From positions 1 to 36,162 of the forward strand of contig DYKY01000013.1 in NCBI GenBank assembly GCA_020722365.1: a stretch of DNA of 36,162 nucleotides. The letters run 5' to 3'. Both the position numbers and the translations under genes were made by a program. The DNA is from Thermoflexus sp. (GTDB taxonomy: Bacteria > Chloroflexota > Anaerolineae > B4-G1 > SLSP01). Positions 25,601-33,828 of the stretch are shown here, one piece after another. Every line of letters begins with the position of its first letter. Position 1 is the first letter of the stretch. The notes below the pieces were generated by a model. It had not been told where the DNA came from. It saw only the letters and a list, made by a program, of their open reading frames with translations, and searched no databases.

Positions 25601-25916
25601 GGGATTGCCGGTATTCGGGATTGGACTTCAGAAAGGCGCGCAGTGGTTTGCCCTTGCCAAAGAGGTAGCCGAACAGCCGTTGACCGTACTGGGCCGCATG
25701 TTCCTCGGCGGCTTTGCCGCCGATGGCGCGCCGCTCGTCGGGGGGCAGCACGCCGCGTTCCAACAACCACAGCGGCCCCAGGTGAGTTGTCCCGGTGGGG
25801 TCGTGCTGAAATTCGTTGGTGAAGATCTCCCGACCATTATCCTGTTTGGTAATGGCGAAGTATTTGTTCCCCAACTTGCGAACTTCAACACCCAATTGTG
25901 GGTAGGCGGGGGACAT
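22614..25916 (-). CDS. CHAT protease - P-loop ATPase - TPR protein (STAND-like)
   Basis: An 1100-residue three-part protein. Residues 110-370 are a CHAT (caspase-HetF-like) domain with the likely catalytic dyad H232 (HYIGHGAY) and C278 (VISACQSAQ). Residues 395-760 form a P-loop ATPase: Walker A GSSGSGKS (about 437-444) and Walker B ILVFDSLDAWF (about 519-529). Residues 800-1100 are TPR repeats, for example ALKVYEEVYQMFAAQGAREQ and AIETYEAALRIM. This is the layout of STAND signalling ATPases, where the repeats sense and the CHAT domain cuts. Some are anti-phage or cell-death effectors, others regulate development. No partner protease substrate or defence genes are adjacent, so the role is open. 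ATG at 25916 is preferred over an upstream TTG because GGAAG lies eight bases before it. Confidence 0.88.
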   Translation of the reverse strand: MSPAYPQLGVEVRKLGNKYFAITKQDNGREIFTNEFQHDPTGTTHLGPLWLLERGVLPPDERRAIGGKAAEEHAAQYGQRLFGYLFGKGKPLRAFLKSNPEYRQSHLVLSLHPDVASLWRLPWEYLHDGEKFVCLDGEMHLSRLPEDLIELSPRATRPPLRVLFVIAAPDDQKALDVERELTVMQDALEGHIRAGNLVMDVLDEATLPALQNACSRQQHGAGHWHVIHYIGHGAYSHKQQRGFLCFEKPTGETDLLEALHLRSILDSASPCLWVISACQSAQIGVLDAFDNVATGLLQFGAPAVLTVPTSLTDDSAIELTHTFYGHLAAGQRPIESLYQARLALNQLDVDRPAERRRFDWGVPALYLRAHTMQLVDHDLVEEAAEATSAAPAAPLVRNVAGLTLPHRFVDRQQALHTLRSAYQDGVRGTGRALYIWGSSGSGKSTLVAQSISDSGIGAEDVLVINCRELLEPVAALGKIADFWHKRQHPEAATLLLDKRRDPAERAHLAAQSLSAYPHILVFDSLDAWFAAPSTDPTAAPGVIADKTLAAVMRGLLFTRASITYLCTAQQRWADVAALPIDYKREIHLAPLTQRYAVLLMDALPHIGQASLAAKLDAYRLVGGHPQTLRLLDGWLAAGYELQTLFDQPPVPPQATDAWQDYFLDKIVHRLDPGEDNALTALTVFEGAFGTELLTKLTRITEKYATPLPERWENLALLQVHHIEQGKRMYTFHPIVRRHILDRVQEDEERAALHARVAAYYATPFMDEARRRVVARTMDAWPPERVAWLARDSNGILGMWLRQTQDPEQARRTMDEALAWQYHLFKAGDAEAAAHVIRTIVPVLNRWGQHDLSEALLQRSIAVTAGPERAPSMDDLATLYLDRGHLNEALKVYEEVYQMFAAQGAREQMAHILRRIARAHQQLSNHRQAIETYEAALRIMREIGDENGQSACLHQLATIHRQLGDYQRALACSQATTQLQRKLGNLPGAAAALHEQALALKHINHLDSALDCWQQSFDIAHTMGDEVMAVDALREMSAVYRDSGRLNEAIEASLKAVEMCYRVNPQKAATLLQTLGKLYEQQGDAEKAAASYAQARRMAQQ

Positions 25917-25937
25917 TTGGCGTGCTTCCTTCAAGGA

Positions 25938-25974
25938 TAGTTAAAAGTTACAAGTTACAGGTTACAGGTTAGAA
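25938..25974 (-). repeat. Stop-anchored CTGTAAC array between der and the CHAT gene
   Basis: On the minus strand the last codons of der read TCTAACCTGTAAC, continuing as CTGTAAC, TTGTAAC, TTTTAAC, a 7-nt unit. The TAA stop of der is the first GTAAC. There is no inverted half; the gap is only about 45 bp and ends at the CHAT ribosome binding site. Confidence 0.88.
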
Positions 25975-27392
25975 AACCCGCCTTCTACTTTCTCTTTGCG
26001 TTTCGTTCGCGCGCCGCTTCTCTCACGATGCCGGTGGAACGTCATACGGATCGGCGTGCCCGGAAAAGGATAGGCTTCACGGATACAGTTCTCCAGGAAC
26101 CGCTGGTAGGAAAAATGCAGCAGTTCCGGATCATTGACGAAGAAAACAAAGGTCGGCGGTGCGACCTCCGGCTGTGTGACGTGATGGATGTATAAACGCT
26201 TGCCGCGCTTGCTCGGTGGCGGGTGGGCGGCCATCGCTTCGCGGATGAGATCGTTGAGCGGGCCGGAGGGCAATCGCTGGTACCGTGCTTCCACGATGTC
26301 GAGTACTACCGGGATCACCTGGTCGACGTGCAGGCCGGTCAACGCCGAAATGAAAAGCAGCGGTACATAGCTGAGGAATTTCAGTCCTTCGCGCACTGTA
26401 TCTTCGAAGTGCTGCCGGTTCGCCCGCGTTTCGGCATCGACCGCGTCCCATTTGTTGACCACGACAACGACGCTGACCCCTTCCTCGGCGATCATCCCGG
26501 CGATGTGGGTGTCCTGTGCGGTGATGCCTTCCGTCGCGTCGATCAACAGCAGCGCAACGTCGGTACGCTCTAGTGCTCGCGCCGCACGCAGGACGCTGTA
26601 CTTTTCCACGCCTGGATCGATTTTCCCACGTCGCCGGATGCCGGCAGTATCGATGAGGACGATTTTCTGGCCTTCCCATTCCATTTCGGTGTCCAGCGCG
26701 TCGCGCGTGGTCCCGGCCACCGGGCTGACGATGGCGCGCTCTTGGCCGAGCAACTTGTTCAGCAACGACGATTTGCCAACATTGGGCCGTCCGAGAATAG
26801 CGATGTGTACGGCTTCGTCGTCCTCTGCCTCTGGTGCCTGCGGCGGCAGTAAATCCACGATCACGTCCAGCAAATCGGCCACGCCAGAACCGTGAATGGA
26901 GGAGGTGGTGTACACTTCGCCCATCCCCAGTTCGTAGAATTCTAGCGCCTGCAACTCGCGGGACTCACTGTCAGCCTTGTTGGCGACGAGCAAGACAGGT
27001 TTCTCCGCACGGCGCAGCAAATCGGCGATCTCGCGGTCCGCAGCGGTCAGCCCGGTCTCTGCGTCGGTGAGAAAAAGGATCAGATCGGCTTCTTGAATGG
27101 CAGCCTCAGCCTGCGCGCGAATCAGGGGAATGTAGGGAATGGAATCTTCGGTAAGTGGCGCTTGCGGGATCGGGCGCAGGCCTTTTTCGACGTTGGGCGG
27201 CAGAATCTCGATGCCACCGGTATCGACAACGAGAAAGGGGCGACCGTTCCATTCTGCTGGAGCAAAAATACGGTCGCGGGTGGTGCCGGGAATGTCACTG
27301 ACCACGGCCCGGCGTTCGCCAACCACGCGGTTGAAAAAGGTGGACTTCCCCACGTTGGGGCGTCCGACGATAGCGACCAAAGGTTTAGGCAT
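25962..27392 (-). CDS. der: Ribosome biogenesis GTPase Der (EngA)
   Basis: A 476-residue tandem GTPase needed for 50S ribosome maturation. The first G domain has GRPNVGKS, the PGTTRD switch, DTGGI and NKAD; the second has GRPNVGKS, AGTTRD, DTAGI and NKWD. The C-terminal KH-like domain ends with the basic tail RSGARTKRKEK. ATG at 27392 is used with AGGAG four bases upstream; an adjacent TTG is too close to the site. An insertion between motifs of the first domain (about residues 60-85) makes it slightly longer than E. coli Der-like cores in that region. The final residues and stop come from a 7-nt repeat array. Confidence 0.97.
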   Translation of the reverse strand: MPKPLVAIVGRPNVGKSTFFNRVVGERRAVVSDIPGTTRDRIFAPAEWNGRPFLVVDTGGIEILPPNVEKGLRPIPQAPLTEDSIPYIPLIRAQAEAAIQEADLILFLTDAETGLTAADREIADLLRRAEKPVLLVANKADSESRELQALEFYELGMGEVYTTSSIHGSGVADLLDVIVDLLPPQAPEAEDDEAVHIAILGRPNVGKSSLLNKLLGQERAIVSPVAGTTRDALDTEMEWEGQKIVLIDTAGIRRRGKIDPGVEKYSVLRAARALERTDVALLLIDATEGITAQDTHIAGMIAEEGVSVVVVVNKWDAVDAETRANRQHFEDTVREGLKFLSYVPLLFISALTGLHVDQVIPVVLDIVEARYQRLPSGPLNDLIREAMAAHPPPSKRGKRLYIHHVTQPEVAPPTFVFFVNDPELLHFSYQRFLENCIREAYPFPGTPIRMTFHRHRERSGARTKRKEKVEGGFSNL

Positions 27393-27400
27393 CAATCTCC

Positions 27401-27433
27401 TGGTAAAAGTTGAAAGTTAAAGGTTGGAAGTCA
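27401..27433 (-). repeat. 7-nt CTTTAAC-like array between histidine kinase and der
   Basis: On the minus strand, right after the TGA of the kinase gene, come CTTCCAA, CCTTTAA, CTTTCAA, CTTTTAC. The units are 7 nt and direct only, and they end at the der ribosome binding site. Confidence 0.8.
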
Positions 27434-29362
27434 AGCGGCTGTATTCTCCGCAGGCGGAGAGCACAAAGAGAGAATGAAGGCAAACGTGCTGCCTTTCCCC
27501 GGGTAACTGCGCACCCAGATGCGTCCTTTGTGCTTCTCGATGACGGACTTCACAATAGAAAGTCCCAAACCTGTACCGCGAATATCCTCAACTTCTGGGG
27601 TGCTCACGCGATAAAAACGCTCAAACAACTTCGGCTGCTCTTCTAGCGGGATGCCGAAGCCCTGATCTTCGATGCTCACGATGACATGATCGGCGCCCCG
27701 CTGCACGGTAACTTTGACTTCGCCGCCAGGACGGCTGTATTTGATTGCATTGCTGATGAGGTTATCCAACACCTGCCGGATCCGGCGCGCGTTGCCCTCA
27801 ATCCACAATAGCTCGTTGGGAACGTCAGTTACAAGGCGCAATTCAGCTTGCTCAATGAGCATCATGTGCGCATCCAGCGATTGCTGAATCACATCGTTGA
27901 TGCAAAAGGGATACATCTCCAGATCATACCCCGCTTCGATGCGACCAATGTCCAGCAAGTCGCTAATCAAAGCCGTGATATGGCTCAGACTGTGTAACGC
28001 CTTGCTAATGAAGTCTCTTTGTCCTTCAGTGAGCGGTCCAACCCGCTCCAAAAGCTCGATGTAGCCTTGAATGGTCGTGAGCGGCGTGCGCAAGTCGTGG
28101 GAGACCGTGGAGACGAATTCCGACTTCAGCCGGTCTAGCTCTTTGAGGTGACTGATGTCCTGCATCACCACCACACGTCCGATGTGATCGATCGAGCTTA
28201 GCTGCGCGTTGAAGACACGCCCATCCTCCAGATCGATCTCGTTATGGACGGGCGCCTTATCCTCACTAAGCTGCACAAAAAGCTCACGTATTCCGATATT
28301 GTCGATGTAATCTACGACTTTCTGGCCCCGGGCGTCGGGTTTGATGTTGAAGTTCTCCGCCGCGTTGTCGCTCCACAGCCACAAGCAGTCGTCCATATCT
28401 GTGACGAGGATCGTTTCGGCGGCGTGCTCCAAAATCGCGCTCAGGCGCGAGCGCTCGGCTTCCACGGCGGCGAAGAATTGCGCATTTTCCAGCGCGATGG
28501 CGGCAAAATCGGCGATGGCCGAGAGGGTGAAGATGTGATTCTCGGTAAAGGCCTGTTCACGCACTTGATTGACCACACTCAAGACGCCTACCGTGCCGCG
28601 TTTCGGCGATTGAATGGGAACGTAGAGCAGAGCGCGCACCAGATAGCCGGTGGCGATTTTGGTGGGACGTTGCAGCATCGTTGGGCGGCCAGAATGAATC
28701 ACCTGCCGGGCAATGGGATCAGAGGCCTCAACGCAGAGGCGTTGCGCTAACTCCACATTCATATTCTTCGACACACGCAGGTAGAGCTTGCCGTCTTCCT
28801 CTAAAAGGATGAAACCTTCCTCGGCTTGTGTGAGGTTGACCGAGGCTTCGACGATGCGCGCCAGGATTTCGTCTACGTCAAGCGACGATGTAACCGACTT
28901 GCCAATGGTGTAGATGGCGTTGATCTCTTGCAGGCGTTCGTTAAGCTGTTGGTTGGCGCGGGTCAGATTCTCCTTGAGAGAATGTTGTGAGGCCTGACGT
29001 TGCGTGCGCTCGAGTGCCTGCGCGAGGGCCGCGCGCACCTGCTCCGCCTGGAACGGGTACGGGATCAAGGCTTGCACGCCATGTTCCAGTAGAGCATTGA
29101 ACTGCGAAATTGTCGGCACTTCCGGCGCGATCAGCACGAGCGCTGCATCGGTGGCTTGTTCGTCTACCAGCGCGAACGCCTCCGCCTCGTTGTTAGCAGA
29201 AAGATGCAACAGCACTAACGCTGTTTCAGGCGCAGGTAGTGCATCGCGCAGCGCCGCCAGCGTGGCAAGATGTACCGCGCTGGCCTTGACGGGCAACAAA
29301 TGCACTAATTCCTGGTAGACTGCGGGATCCTCACTGAAGACCAATATATGCGGCGAACTCAT
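27431..29362 (-). CDS. Histidine kinase with degenerate receiver, GAF and PAS domains
   Basis: A 643-residue cytosolic sensor kinase without membrane segments. Order: receiver-like domain (1-105), coiled coil (120-150), GAF (155-300), PAS-like (305-405), HisKA with phosphoacceptor H422 (VSHDLRTPLTT), and HATPase (N box NLISNAIKYS 534-543, DQGFGIP, GTGLGLS). The receiver domain is degenerate: the phosphorylated aspartate site reads LLHLS (H53) and the conserved lysine is tyrosine (IPYPF). It keeps the SED acidic start. It is therefore likely a ligand or partner-binding module. No response regulator gene lies nearby. GAGGAG is five bases before the ATG, and a clear promoter lies about 95 nt upstream. 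Confidence 0.92.
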   Translation of the reverse strand: MSSPHILVFSEDPAVYQELVHLLPVKASAVHLATLAALRDALPAPETALVLLHLSANNEAEAFALVDEQATDAALVLIAPEVPTISQFNALLEHGVQALIPYPFQAEQVRAALAQALERTQRQASQHSLKENLTRANQQLNERLQEINAIYTIGKSVTSSLDVDEILARIVEASVNLTQAEEGFILLEEDGKLYLRVSKNMNVELAQRLCVEASDPIARQVIHSGRPTMLQRPTKIATGYLVRALLYVPIQSPKRGTVGVLSVVNQVREQAFTENHIFTLSAIADFAAIALENAQFFAAVEAERSRLSAILEHAAETILVTDMDDCLWLWSDNAAENFNIKPDARGQKVVDYIDNIGIRELFVQLSEDKAPVHNEIDLEDGRVFNAQLSSIDHIGRVVVMQDISHLKELDRLKSEFVSTVSHDLRTPLTTIQGYIELLERVGPLTEGQRDFISKALHSLSHITALISDLLDIGRIEAGYDLEMYPFCINDVIQQSLDAHMMLIEQAELRLVTDVPNELLWIEGNARRIRQVLDNLISNAIKYSRPGGEVKVTVQRGADHVIVSIEDQGFGIPLEEQPKLFERFYRVSTPEVEDIRGTGLGLSIVKSVIEKHKGRIWVRSYPGKGSTFAFILSLCSPPAENTAA

Positions 29363-29456
29363 CCCTTCTCCTCAAATGCCCACCGGCTCACGGGTGGGGC
29401 ACAATATCCACGCCCAGATTCCTTGAGCCTCATCGATCCCCAAAACGCACACTTTG

Positions 29457-29484
29457 ATTATAGCCTGTATATAGTTTGAAGCAA
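29457..29484 (-). promoter_or_regulatory. Promoter of the histidine kinase gene
   Basis: On the minus strand TTGCTT (29479-29484) and TATAAT (29457-29462) are separated by exactly 16 nt, giving a leader of roughly 90 nt to the kinase start. The same hexamers and spacing occur upstream of the M28 peptidase gene. Confidence 0.7.
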
Positions 29485-29572
29485 GTTAACACACATGAGC
29501 CGGGGACCCTAACTTGTGGGGGATTCCGGCTCAGGTGCACCTAAACCCTCAAGGCGACGATGGCCTCTGCAG

Positions 29573-31060
29573 TTATTGGTGCATCACTAACGGCAGATAG
29601 ACCGCCGACATCACCGTGCCGCTGATCTCGCGCAGCGGTCCGGCGAGATGGATAAACGCGGCGATGGCAGCGCGCGCGTATTCGCGGAAGTAATTCAGAT
29701 TGAGCGTGCTCAGTTTGTCGTTGACCGTGTGGTAATTGGTATTCCAGTCGCGCGGCTCGGCGGCAACCTCTGAAGGGTTGAAGTGGTCCTCGATGCCCAG
29801 AATGGCAGCGTAGCCGCGATCCCAGAAGCGCGAGTGATCGGAGAAGCGCGTGCCGTTCTCCACGATTTGGAGGATCAAGTCCAGATCGTACACGTCGATG
29901 ACGGCGGCGACCAGGTCGGCCAGGGCATCGGAATCATCGACGGTGCCGGGAGCGTTGGAGTGCAAGTCGATATCCGGGCCGTACTCTGCATCCCAGGCAA
30001 TCATGTCGAGGTTGAGCACGCCGATGATGTCATCGCCGGCAGCAGCCGCATCGGTCGCGTAATAGAGGCTGCCGTACATTCCTTGTTCCTCGCCGGTGAA
30101 GAAGACCAGCCGGACGGTGTAGTCAAAATCCAGGCCGGCGAGCAGGTCCGCGGCGATGAGCAGCGCCGCCGAACCGCTGGCGTTGTCATCGGCGCCGGGA
30201 GCGGGGTTGTGAGGCGTGGTGGCAGCCCGCGAATCCAGATGGGCGGTGAGCAAAACGATCTGCTCAGGATGGACCAGGCCTTGCTTCTCGCCGATGACGT
30301 TGCGCAGACTATGGCCCGACAGCGTGTAGTTGTGATAGTACGCGGCATAGCCGAGGGATTCCAGATGCTCGTAGACGTACTGCGTGGCCTTGGCGATAGG
30401 AACGCCGCTGTAGGTGTAGCGGGTGGTGAGCACGTAGGGTGCGCCGCCAACGGAGATCGGCCATTCGCCGCTCAGGCCGCCGTCGTACCCGTAGACGGTC
30501 TCGGTCGTGACACGGGTGAGCAAGTCGGCGACGAGCGGATCATAGGGTGGAGTCGTAGGGATCGCGCCGGTGGTGGGCGCGACGAGGACGATGGGATCGA
30601 GCAGCGGTATGAAGCGCACATCCAGCGCATCCAGGCTGGCGATGGCGATGCCGGAGCGCAATCGTCCCACGGCGTGTCGCCCGTCGTCGTGCAGGAAGGC
30701 GAAGAGCGAGGCGGCGGTCGTAACGGATGCGCCGCTCCGGCCTCCGTCGCTTTCGAGAAGGTAGTAGGAGACGCCTGTGGCGTCGGAATCGAGGATGGTC
30801 TGGGACAGGCCGAGTGCAGCGATGTTTTTCTGTTGGTCGGGCGCGAGTATCGCCAGAAGATAATCGGCGCCCGGTGTGGTGAGGTATGCGTAGACTGGCA
30901 CATTGAGCGCCGCAACGCGCGCGAGATCATCAGTGCCAGTGAGGTCGATCCGCACCAGGGCAGGCGTCGCCGGGGTCTGTGCTGCGCCGGGAAGCGCAAA
31001 GAGTAGTGCTACACCGCTCAGGCCAAGTACGACAGCAAACAGAGTCGTTTTTATCCTCAT
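29573..31060 (-). CDS. Secreted M28-family zinc aminopeptidase
   Basis: A 495-residue exported peptidase. Residues 1-28 are a signal peptide (TTLFAVVLGLSGVALLFALP, cleavage after PGAAQ). Residues 30-180 are a poorly recognised N-terminal domain. The M28 catalytic domain has all expected metal and catalytic residues: H274 (LTAHLDS), D291 or D292 (GADDNASG), E324/E325 (FFTGEEQG), D352 (LDMIAWD) and H444 (NYHTVND). It ends with a second hydrophobic stretch (GTVMSAVYLPLVM) that may anchor it. The role is probably peptide scavenging outside the cell. AAGGA is nine bases before the ATG, and the gene has its own promoter, so it is a single transcription unit. Confidence 0.93.
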   Translation of the reverse strand: MRIKTTLFAVVLGLSGVALLFALPGAAQTPATPALVRIDLTGTDDLARVAALNVPVYAYLTTPGADYLLAILAPDQQKNIAALGLSQTILDSDATGVSYYLLESDGGRSGASVTTAASLFAFLHDDGRHAVGRLRSGIAIASLDALDVRFIPLLDPIVLVAPTTGAIPTTPPYDPLVADLLTRVTTETVYGYDGGLSGEWPISVGGAPYVLTTRYTYSGVPIAKATQYVYEHLESLGYAAYYHNYTLSGHSLRNVIGEKQGLVHPEQIVLLTAHLDSRAATTPHNPAPGADDNASGSAALLIAADLLAGLDFDYTVRLVFFTGEEQGMYGSLYYATDAAAAGDDIIGVLNLDMIAWDAEYGPDIDLHSNAPGTVDDSDALADLVAAVIDVYDLDLILQIVENGTRFSDHSRFWDRGYAAILGIEDHFNPSEVAAEPRDWNTNYHTVNDKLSTLNLNYFREYARAAIAAFIHLAGPLREISGTVMSAVYLPLVMHQ

Positions 31061-31104
31061 GGCATGATCCTTTCAATGAACACTTGTGGGACTGGATGCC
31101 TACG

Positions 31105-31132
31105 ATTATAGGTCTGTTGAGTTGCGAAGCAA
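31105..31132 (-). promoter_or_regulatory. Promoter of the M28 peptidase gene
   Basis: On the minus strand TTGCTT (31127-31132) and TATAAT (31105-31110) are separated by 16 nt. The leader to the ATG would be about 38 nt. The hexamers are identical to those of the kinase promoter. Confidence 0.7.
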
Positions 31133-31218
31133 ATAGTCTCACCGGATGAAACGGAGAAGAACGGAGGAGAGGGCATAACGGGACCATGCACGAGTTCGCA
31201 GAGCAAACAAACCGGTGT

Positions 31219-31224
31219 TATAAT
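31219..31224 (+). promoter_or_regulatory. -10 element of the VapBC-type pair
   Basis: A perfect TATAAT lies 30 nt before the antitoxin ATG. The -35 is weak (TTCGCA at 31195-31200, 18-nt spacing), as is common for autoregulated toxin-antitoxin promoters. AGGAGG follows at 31242-31247. Confidence 0.5.
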
Positions 31225-31253
31225 GAGAATAGCCAGACGGCAGGAGGTGCAAA

Positions 31254-31460
31254 ATGACCGTTTCAGAGATAAGGCTAGATTTGTCTTTACTCCCTCACAA
31301 TGCTCGGCAGGAGCTACTAGATTTCTATGAATTCCTCACGCAGAAATATCAGCGTTCTGTTGAAACGCAGGATAAGTCTACTTTTGCTGCTTTTCTACAA
31401 ACGCCAATACAAGTGAAAAAATGGCGATCATACACACGCGAGGAATTGCATGAACGATAA
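31254..31460 (+). CDS. Small antitoxin-like protein (DUF2281-like)
   Basis: A 68-residue protein directly upstream of a PIN-domain toxin and overlapping it by 11 nt. The first half has LSLLPHNARQELLDFYEFL, the pattern of DUF2281/VapB-like antitoxins in which an N-terminal segment is followed by a helix of this kind. The second half is basic and would be the toxin-binding tail. It has a strong AGGAGG site. No separate DNA-binding domain is recognisable. Confidence 0.75.
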   Translation: MTVSEIRLDLSLLPHNARQELLDFYEFLTQKYQRSVETQDKSTFAAFLQTPIQVKKWRSYTREELHER

Positions 31461-31872
31461 ACGTGTTTTCGTCGACACGAATATTTTCGTTTATGCTAAA
31501 CTCCGAGCACCCGAAACCCTTGCTAAACATCGCCGTGCGATAGAACTATTAGAGACGCTATCGACTCCAGTGATCGTGGGCGCTCAGGTGCTCAACGAGT
31601 TTTCGAACGTGTTGTTGAAACACGGAGTCGATGATGTGATCATTTGGGAAGCAGTACAGGAGATCGCAGCAAACAGTATAGTCACGCCGCTTACCTGGGT
31701 GACCATCCAACACGCTTGGGAGATCAAACGTCGTTACCAACTGGCTTATTGGGACAGTCTAATTATGAGCGCCGCACTAGAAGCAGCATGCACTGTGCTT
31801 TACTCGGAAGATTTTCAACACCAGCAAATCATTGAAGGCGTGCTTCAGATTGTTAACCCGTTTGTGACATAA
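31450..31872 (+). CDS. PIN-domain ribonuclease toxin (VapC family)
   Basis: A 140-residue PIN domain, the usual VapC length. Acidic metal-binding residues are D9 (FVDTNIFVYA), E50 (LNEFSNVLL), D102 (YWDSLIMSAAL) and D121 (LYSEDF), so the active site is complete. VapC toxins cleave tRNA or rRNA when freed from antitoxin. It is translationally coupled to the antitoxin by overlap. The region is less GC-rich than its neighbours, which fits recent acquisition. Confidence 0.9.
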   Translation: MNDKRVFVDTNIFVYAKLRAPETLAKHRRAIELLETLSTPVIVGAQVLNEFSNVLLKHGVDDVIIWEAVQEIAANSIVTPLTWVTIQHAWEIKRRYQLAYWDSLIMSAALEAACTVLYSEDFQHQQIIEGVLQIVNPFVT

Positions 31873-31945
31873 ATATCAGCTAGTTCCGAGTGGAAATGAC
31901 AAAGAAATCCAACAGTTCGGTGATACAGGACTAGAATTTACACTG

Positions 31946-31979
31946 AACCCCCTTCCGAGAATAATTCCGGAAGGGGGTT
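31946..31979. terminator. Strong hairpin between vapC and thrS 3' ends
   Basis: Perfect 12-bp arms AACCCCCTTCCG (31946-31957) and the inverse (31968-31979) with a 10-nt loop lie between the convergent toxin and thrS genes. Neither side has a long T tract (plus side TTGTTAG), so it may be a bidirectional but weak intrinsic terminator. Confidence 0.7.
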
Positions 31980-32001
31980 GTTAGTGCAATAACACGAGTC
32001 T

Positions 32002-33810
32002 TTATTCCAGCGCGTGCTCGGCGATAGCCTTCTCCGCGTGCGCGATGAAGTCTGCCACGGGCATCGCGCCCATATCCTGCCCGCTGCGCAACCGCACGGC
32101 GACCGCGCCCGCCTCGACCTCTTTGTCCCCGATGACGAGCATGTACGGGACTTTCATCAACTGCGCTTCGCGGATCTTGGCGTTCATCCGTGACGACGAA
32201 GCATCCGTGCTCACGCGCAGATGGGCCTGGCGCAGCGCGTCTTCCATCTGTTTGGCGTAGTCGATGTGCCGGTCGGCGATGGGAATGACGCGCGCCTGCT
32301 CCGGCGCGAGCCACACCGGGAACGCGCCCGCGTAGTGTTCCACCAGAATGCCGAAGAAACGCTCCAGCGAGCCGAGCAACGCCCGGTGGACCATATAGGG
32401 CCGGTGTTCGTTGCCATCCTCGCCCACGTAGGTCATGTCGAAGCGTTCCGGCTCGTTGAAGTCGAACTGAATCGTCGTCAACTGCCACTCGCGGCCCAGC
32501 GCATCCTTGATCTTGAGGTCGATCTTCGGGCCGTAGAACGCGCCGCCGCCCTCATCGACCTGGTAGACCAGCCCCTCGGCGTTGATGGCGCGCAGCAGCG
32601 ATTCCTGCGCCTGTTCCCAGCGCGCCGGTTCGCCCACGGCCTTCTCCGGGCGCGTCGAGAGGTAGGCTTCGATCTGCTCGAACCCGAAAGCGCGCAGCAA
32701 CGCCAACGAGAAGCGCAGCACGCGCAGCGCCTCGCCCTCGATCTGCTCAGGCGTACAGATGATGTGCGCGTCGTCCTGCGTGAAGCCGCGCACGCGCATC
32801 AGCCCGTGGAGCACGCCGCTCTTCTCGTAGCGGTAGACCGTGCCGAGTTCCGCCCAACGCAGGGGCAACTCGCGGTACGAGCGCAACTGCGTCTTGTAGA
32901 TCAGGATGTGGAAGGGACAGTTCATCGGCTTCAGGTAGTAATCCTGCCCATCTATGTCCATCGGCGCGTACATGCTTTCCTTGTAGAAGTCCAGATGTCC
33001 TGATGTCTCCCACAGCCACGCCTTGCCGATGTGCGGCGTGTAGACGAAGTCATAGCCGCCCTCGAGGTGCCGATCCCGCCAGAAGTCCTCGATGATCTTG
33101 CGCATCATCGCGCCGCGCGGATGCCAGTACGCCAGCCCCGGCCCAGCCTCTTCGTGGAAGGAGACCAGGTCGAGTTCGCGAATCAGCCGCCGGTGATCGC
33201 GCTTCTTCACCTCTTCCAGCCAATTTAGGTACTCCTTTAACTCTTTGGGCGACTCGAAGGCCGTCCCGTAGATGCGTTGCAGCATCGGGCGCTTCTCGTC
33301 GCCGCGCCAGTACGCCCCGGCGACGTTGAGCAGCTTGACAGCCTGTGGGTTGATCTCCCGCGAGTTCTGCACGTGTGGCCCGCGACACAGGTCCGTGAAG
33401 GTGCCGCTCTTGTAGATCGAAAGCGTGGGCGCTTTGCTGACCGGTAGGGTGGCTGCACCCTCGCCATCCTCGTCCACGCCGCCGGAGAGAATGCCGTCGA
33501 TCAACTCCAGCTTGTAGGGCTGGTCGGCGAAGAGCGCCTTGCCCTCCTCCGGGGTGATCTCCTGGTAGACGAAGTCGCAGCGCGAGGCGATCAGCGCTCG
33601 CATCCGTGACTCGATCTTCTCCAGGTCCTCCGGTGTAAGCGCGCGCGGCAGATCGAAGTCGTAGTAGAAGCCGTTCTCGATGGGCGGGCCGATGGCGATC
33701 TTCCCTTCCGGGAACATTTCCAGCACCGCCGCTGCCATCAAGTGCGCGGTCGAGTGCCGGATCCGATATAACTGACTCTCGTGATACGCTTCAGAACTTT
33801 TCTCATTCAT
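32002..33810 (-). CDS. thrS: Threonine--tRNA ligase, form lacking the TGS domain
   Basis: A 602-residue class II synthetase charging tRNA-Thr. It starts directly with the editing domain (RHSTAHLMAAAV, the HxxxH zinc motif; the SAD motif C/H follows near PEEGKALF), so the N-terminal TGS domain of about 60 residues seen in E. coli ThrRS is absent. The catalytic core has YYLKPMNCPFHI, with the zinc cysteine, then RYEKSGVLHGLMRVRGFTQD, and ends with the anticodon-binding domain (WLAPEQARVIPI). GGAGGT precedes the ATG by nine bases. Expression is controlled by the T-box leader upstream. Loss of TGS is known in some lineages. Confidence 0.96.
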   Translation of the reverse strand: MNEKSSEAYHESQLYRIRHSTAHLMAAAVLEMFPEGKIAIGPPIENGFYYDFDLPRALTPEDLEKIESRMRALIASRCDFVYQEITPEEGKALFADQPYKLELIDGILSGGVDEDGEGAATLPVSKAPTLSIYKSGTFTDLCRGPHVQNSREINPQAVKLLNVAGAYWRGDEKRPMLQRIYGTAFESPKELKEYLNWLEEVKKRDHRRLIRELDLVSFHEEAGPGLAYWHPRGAMMRKIIEDFWRDRHLEGGYDFVYTPHIGKAWLWETSGHLDFYKESMYAPMDIDGQDYYLKPMNCPFHILIYKTQLRSYRELPLRWAELGTVYRYEKSGVLHGLMRVRGFTQDDAHIICTPEQIEGEALRVLRFSLALLRAFGFEQIEAYLSTRPEKAVGEPARWEQAQESLLRAINAEGLVYQVDEGGGAFYGPKIDLKIKDALGREWQLTTIQFDFNEPERFDMTYVGEDGNEHRPYMVHRALLGSLERFFGILVEHYAGAFPVWLAPEQARVIPIADRHIDYAKQMEDALRQAHLRVSTDASSSRMNAKIREAQLMKVPYMLVIGDKEVEAGAVAVRLRSGQDMGAMPVADFIAHAEKAIAEHALE

Positions 33811-33828
33811 CGTTTTATACCTCCACAG

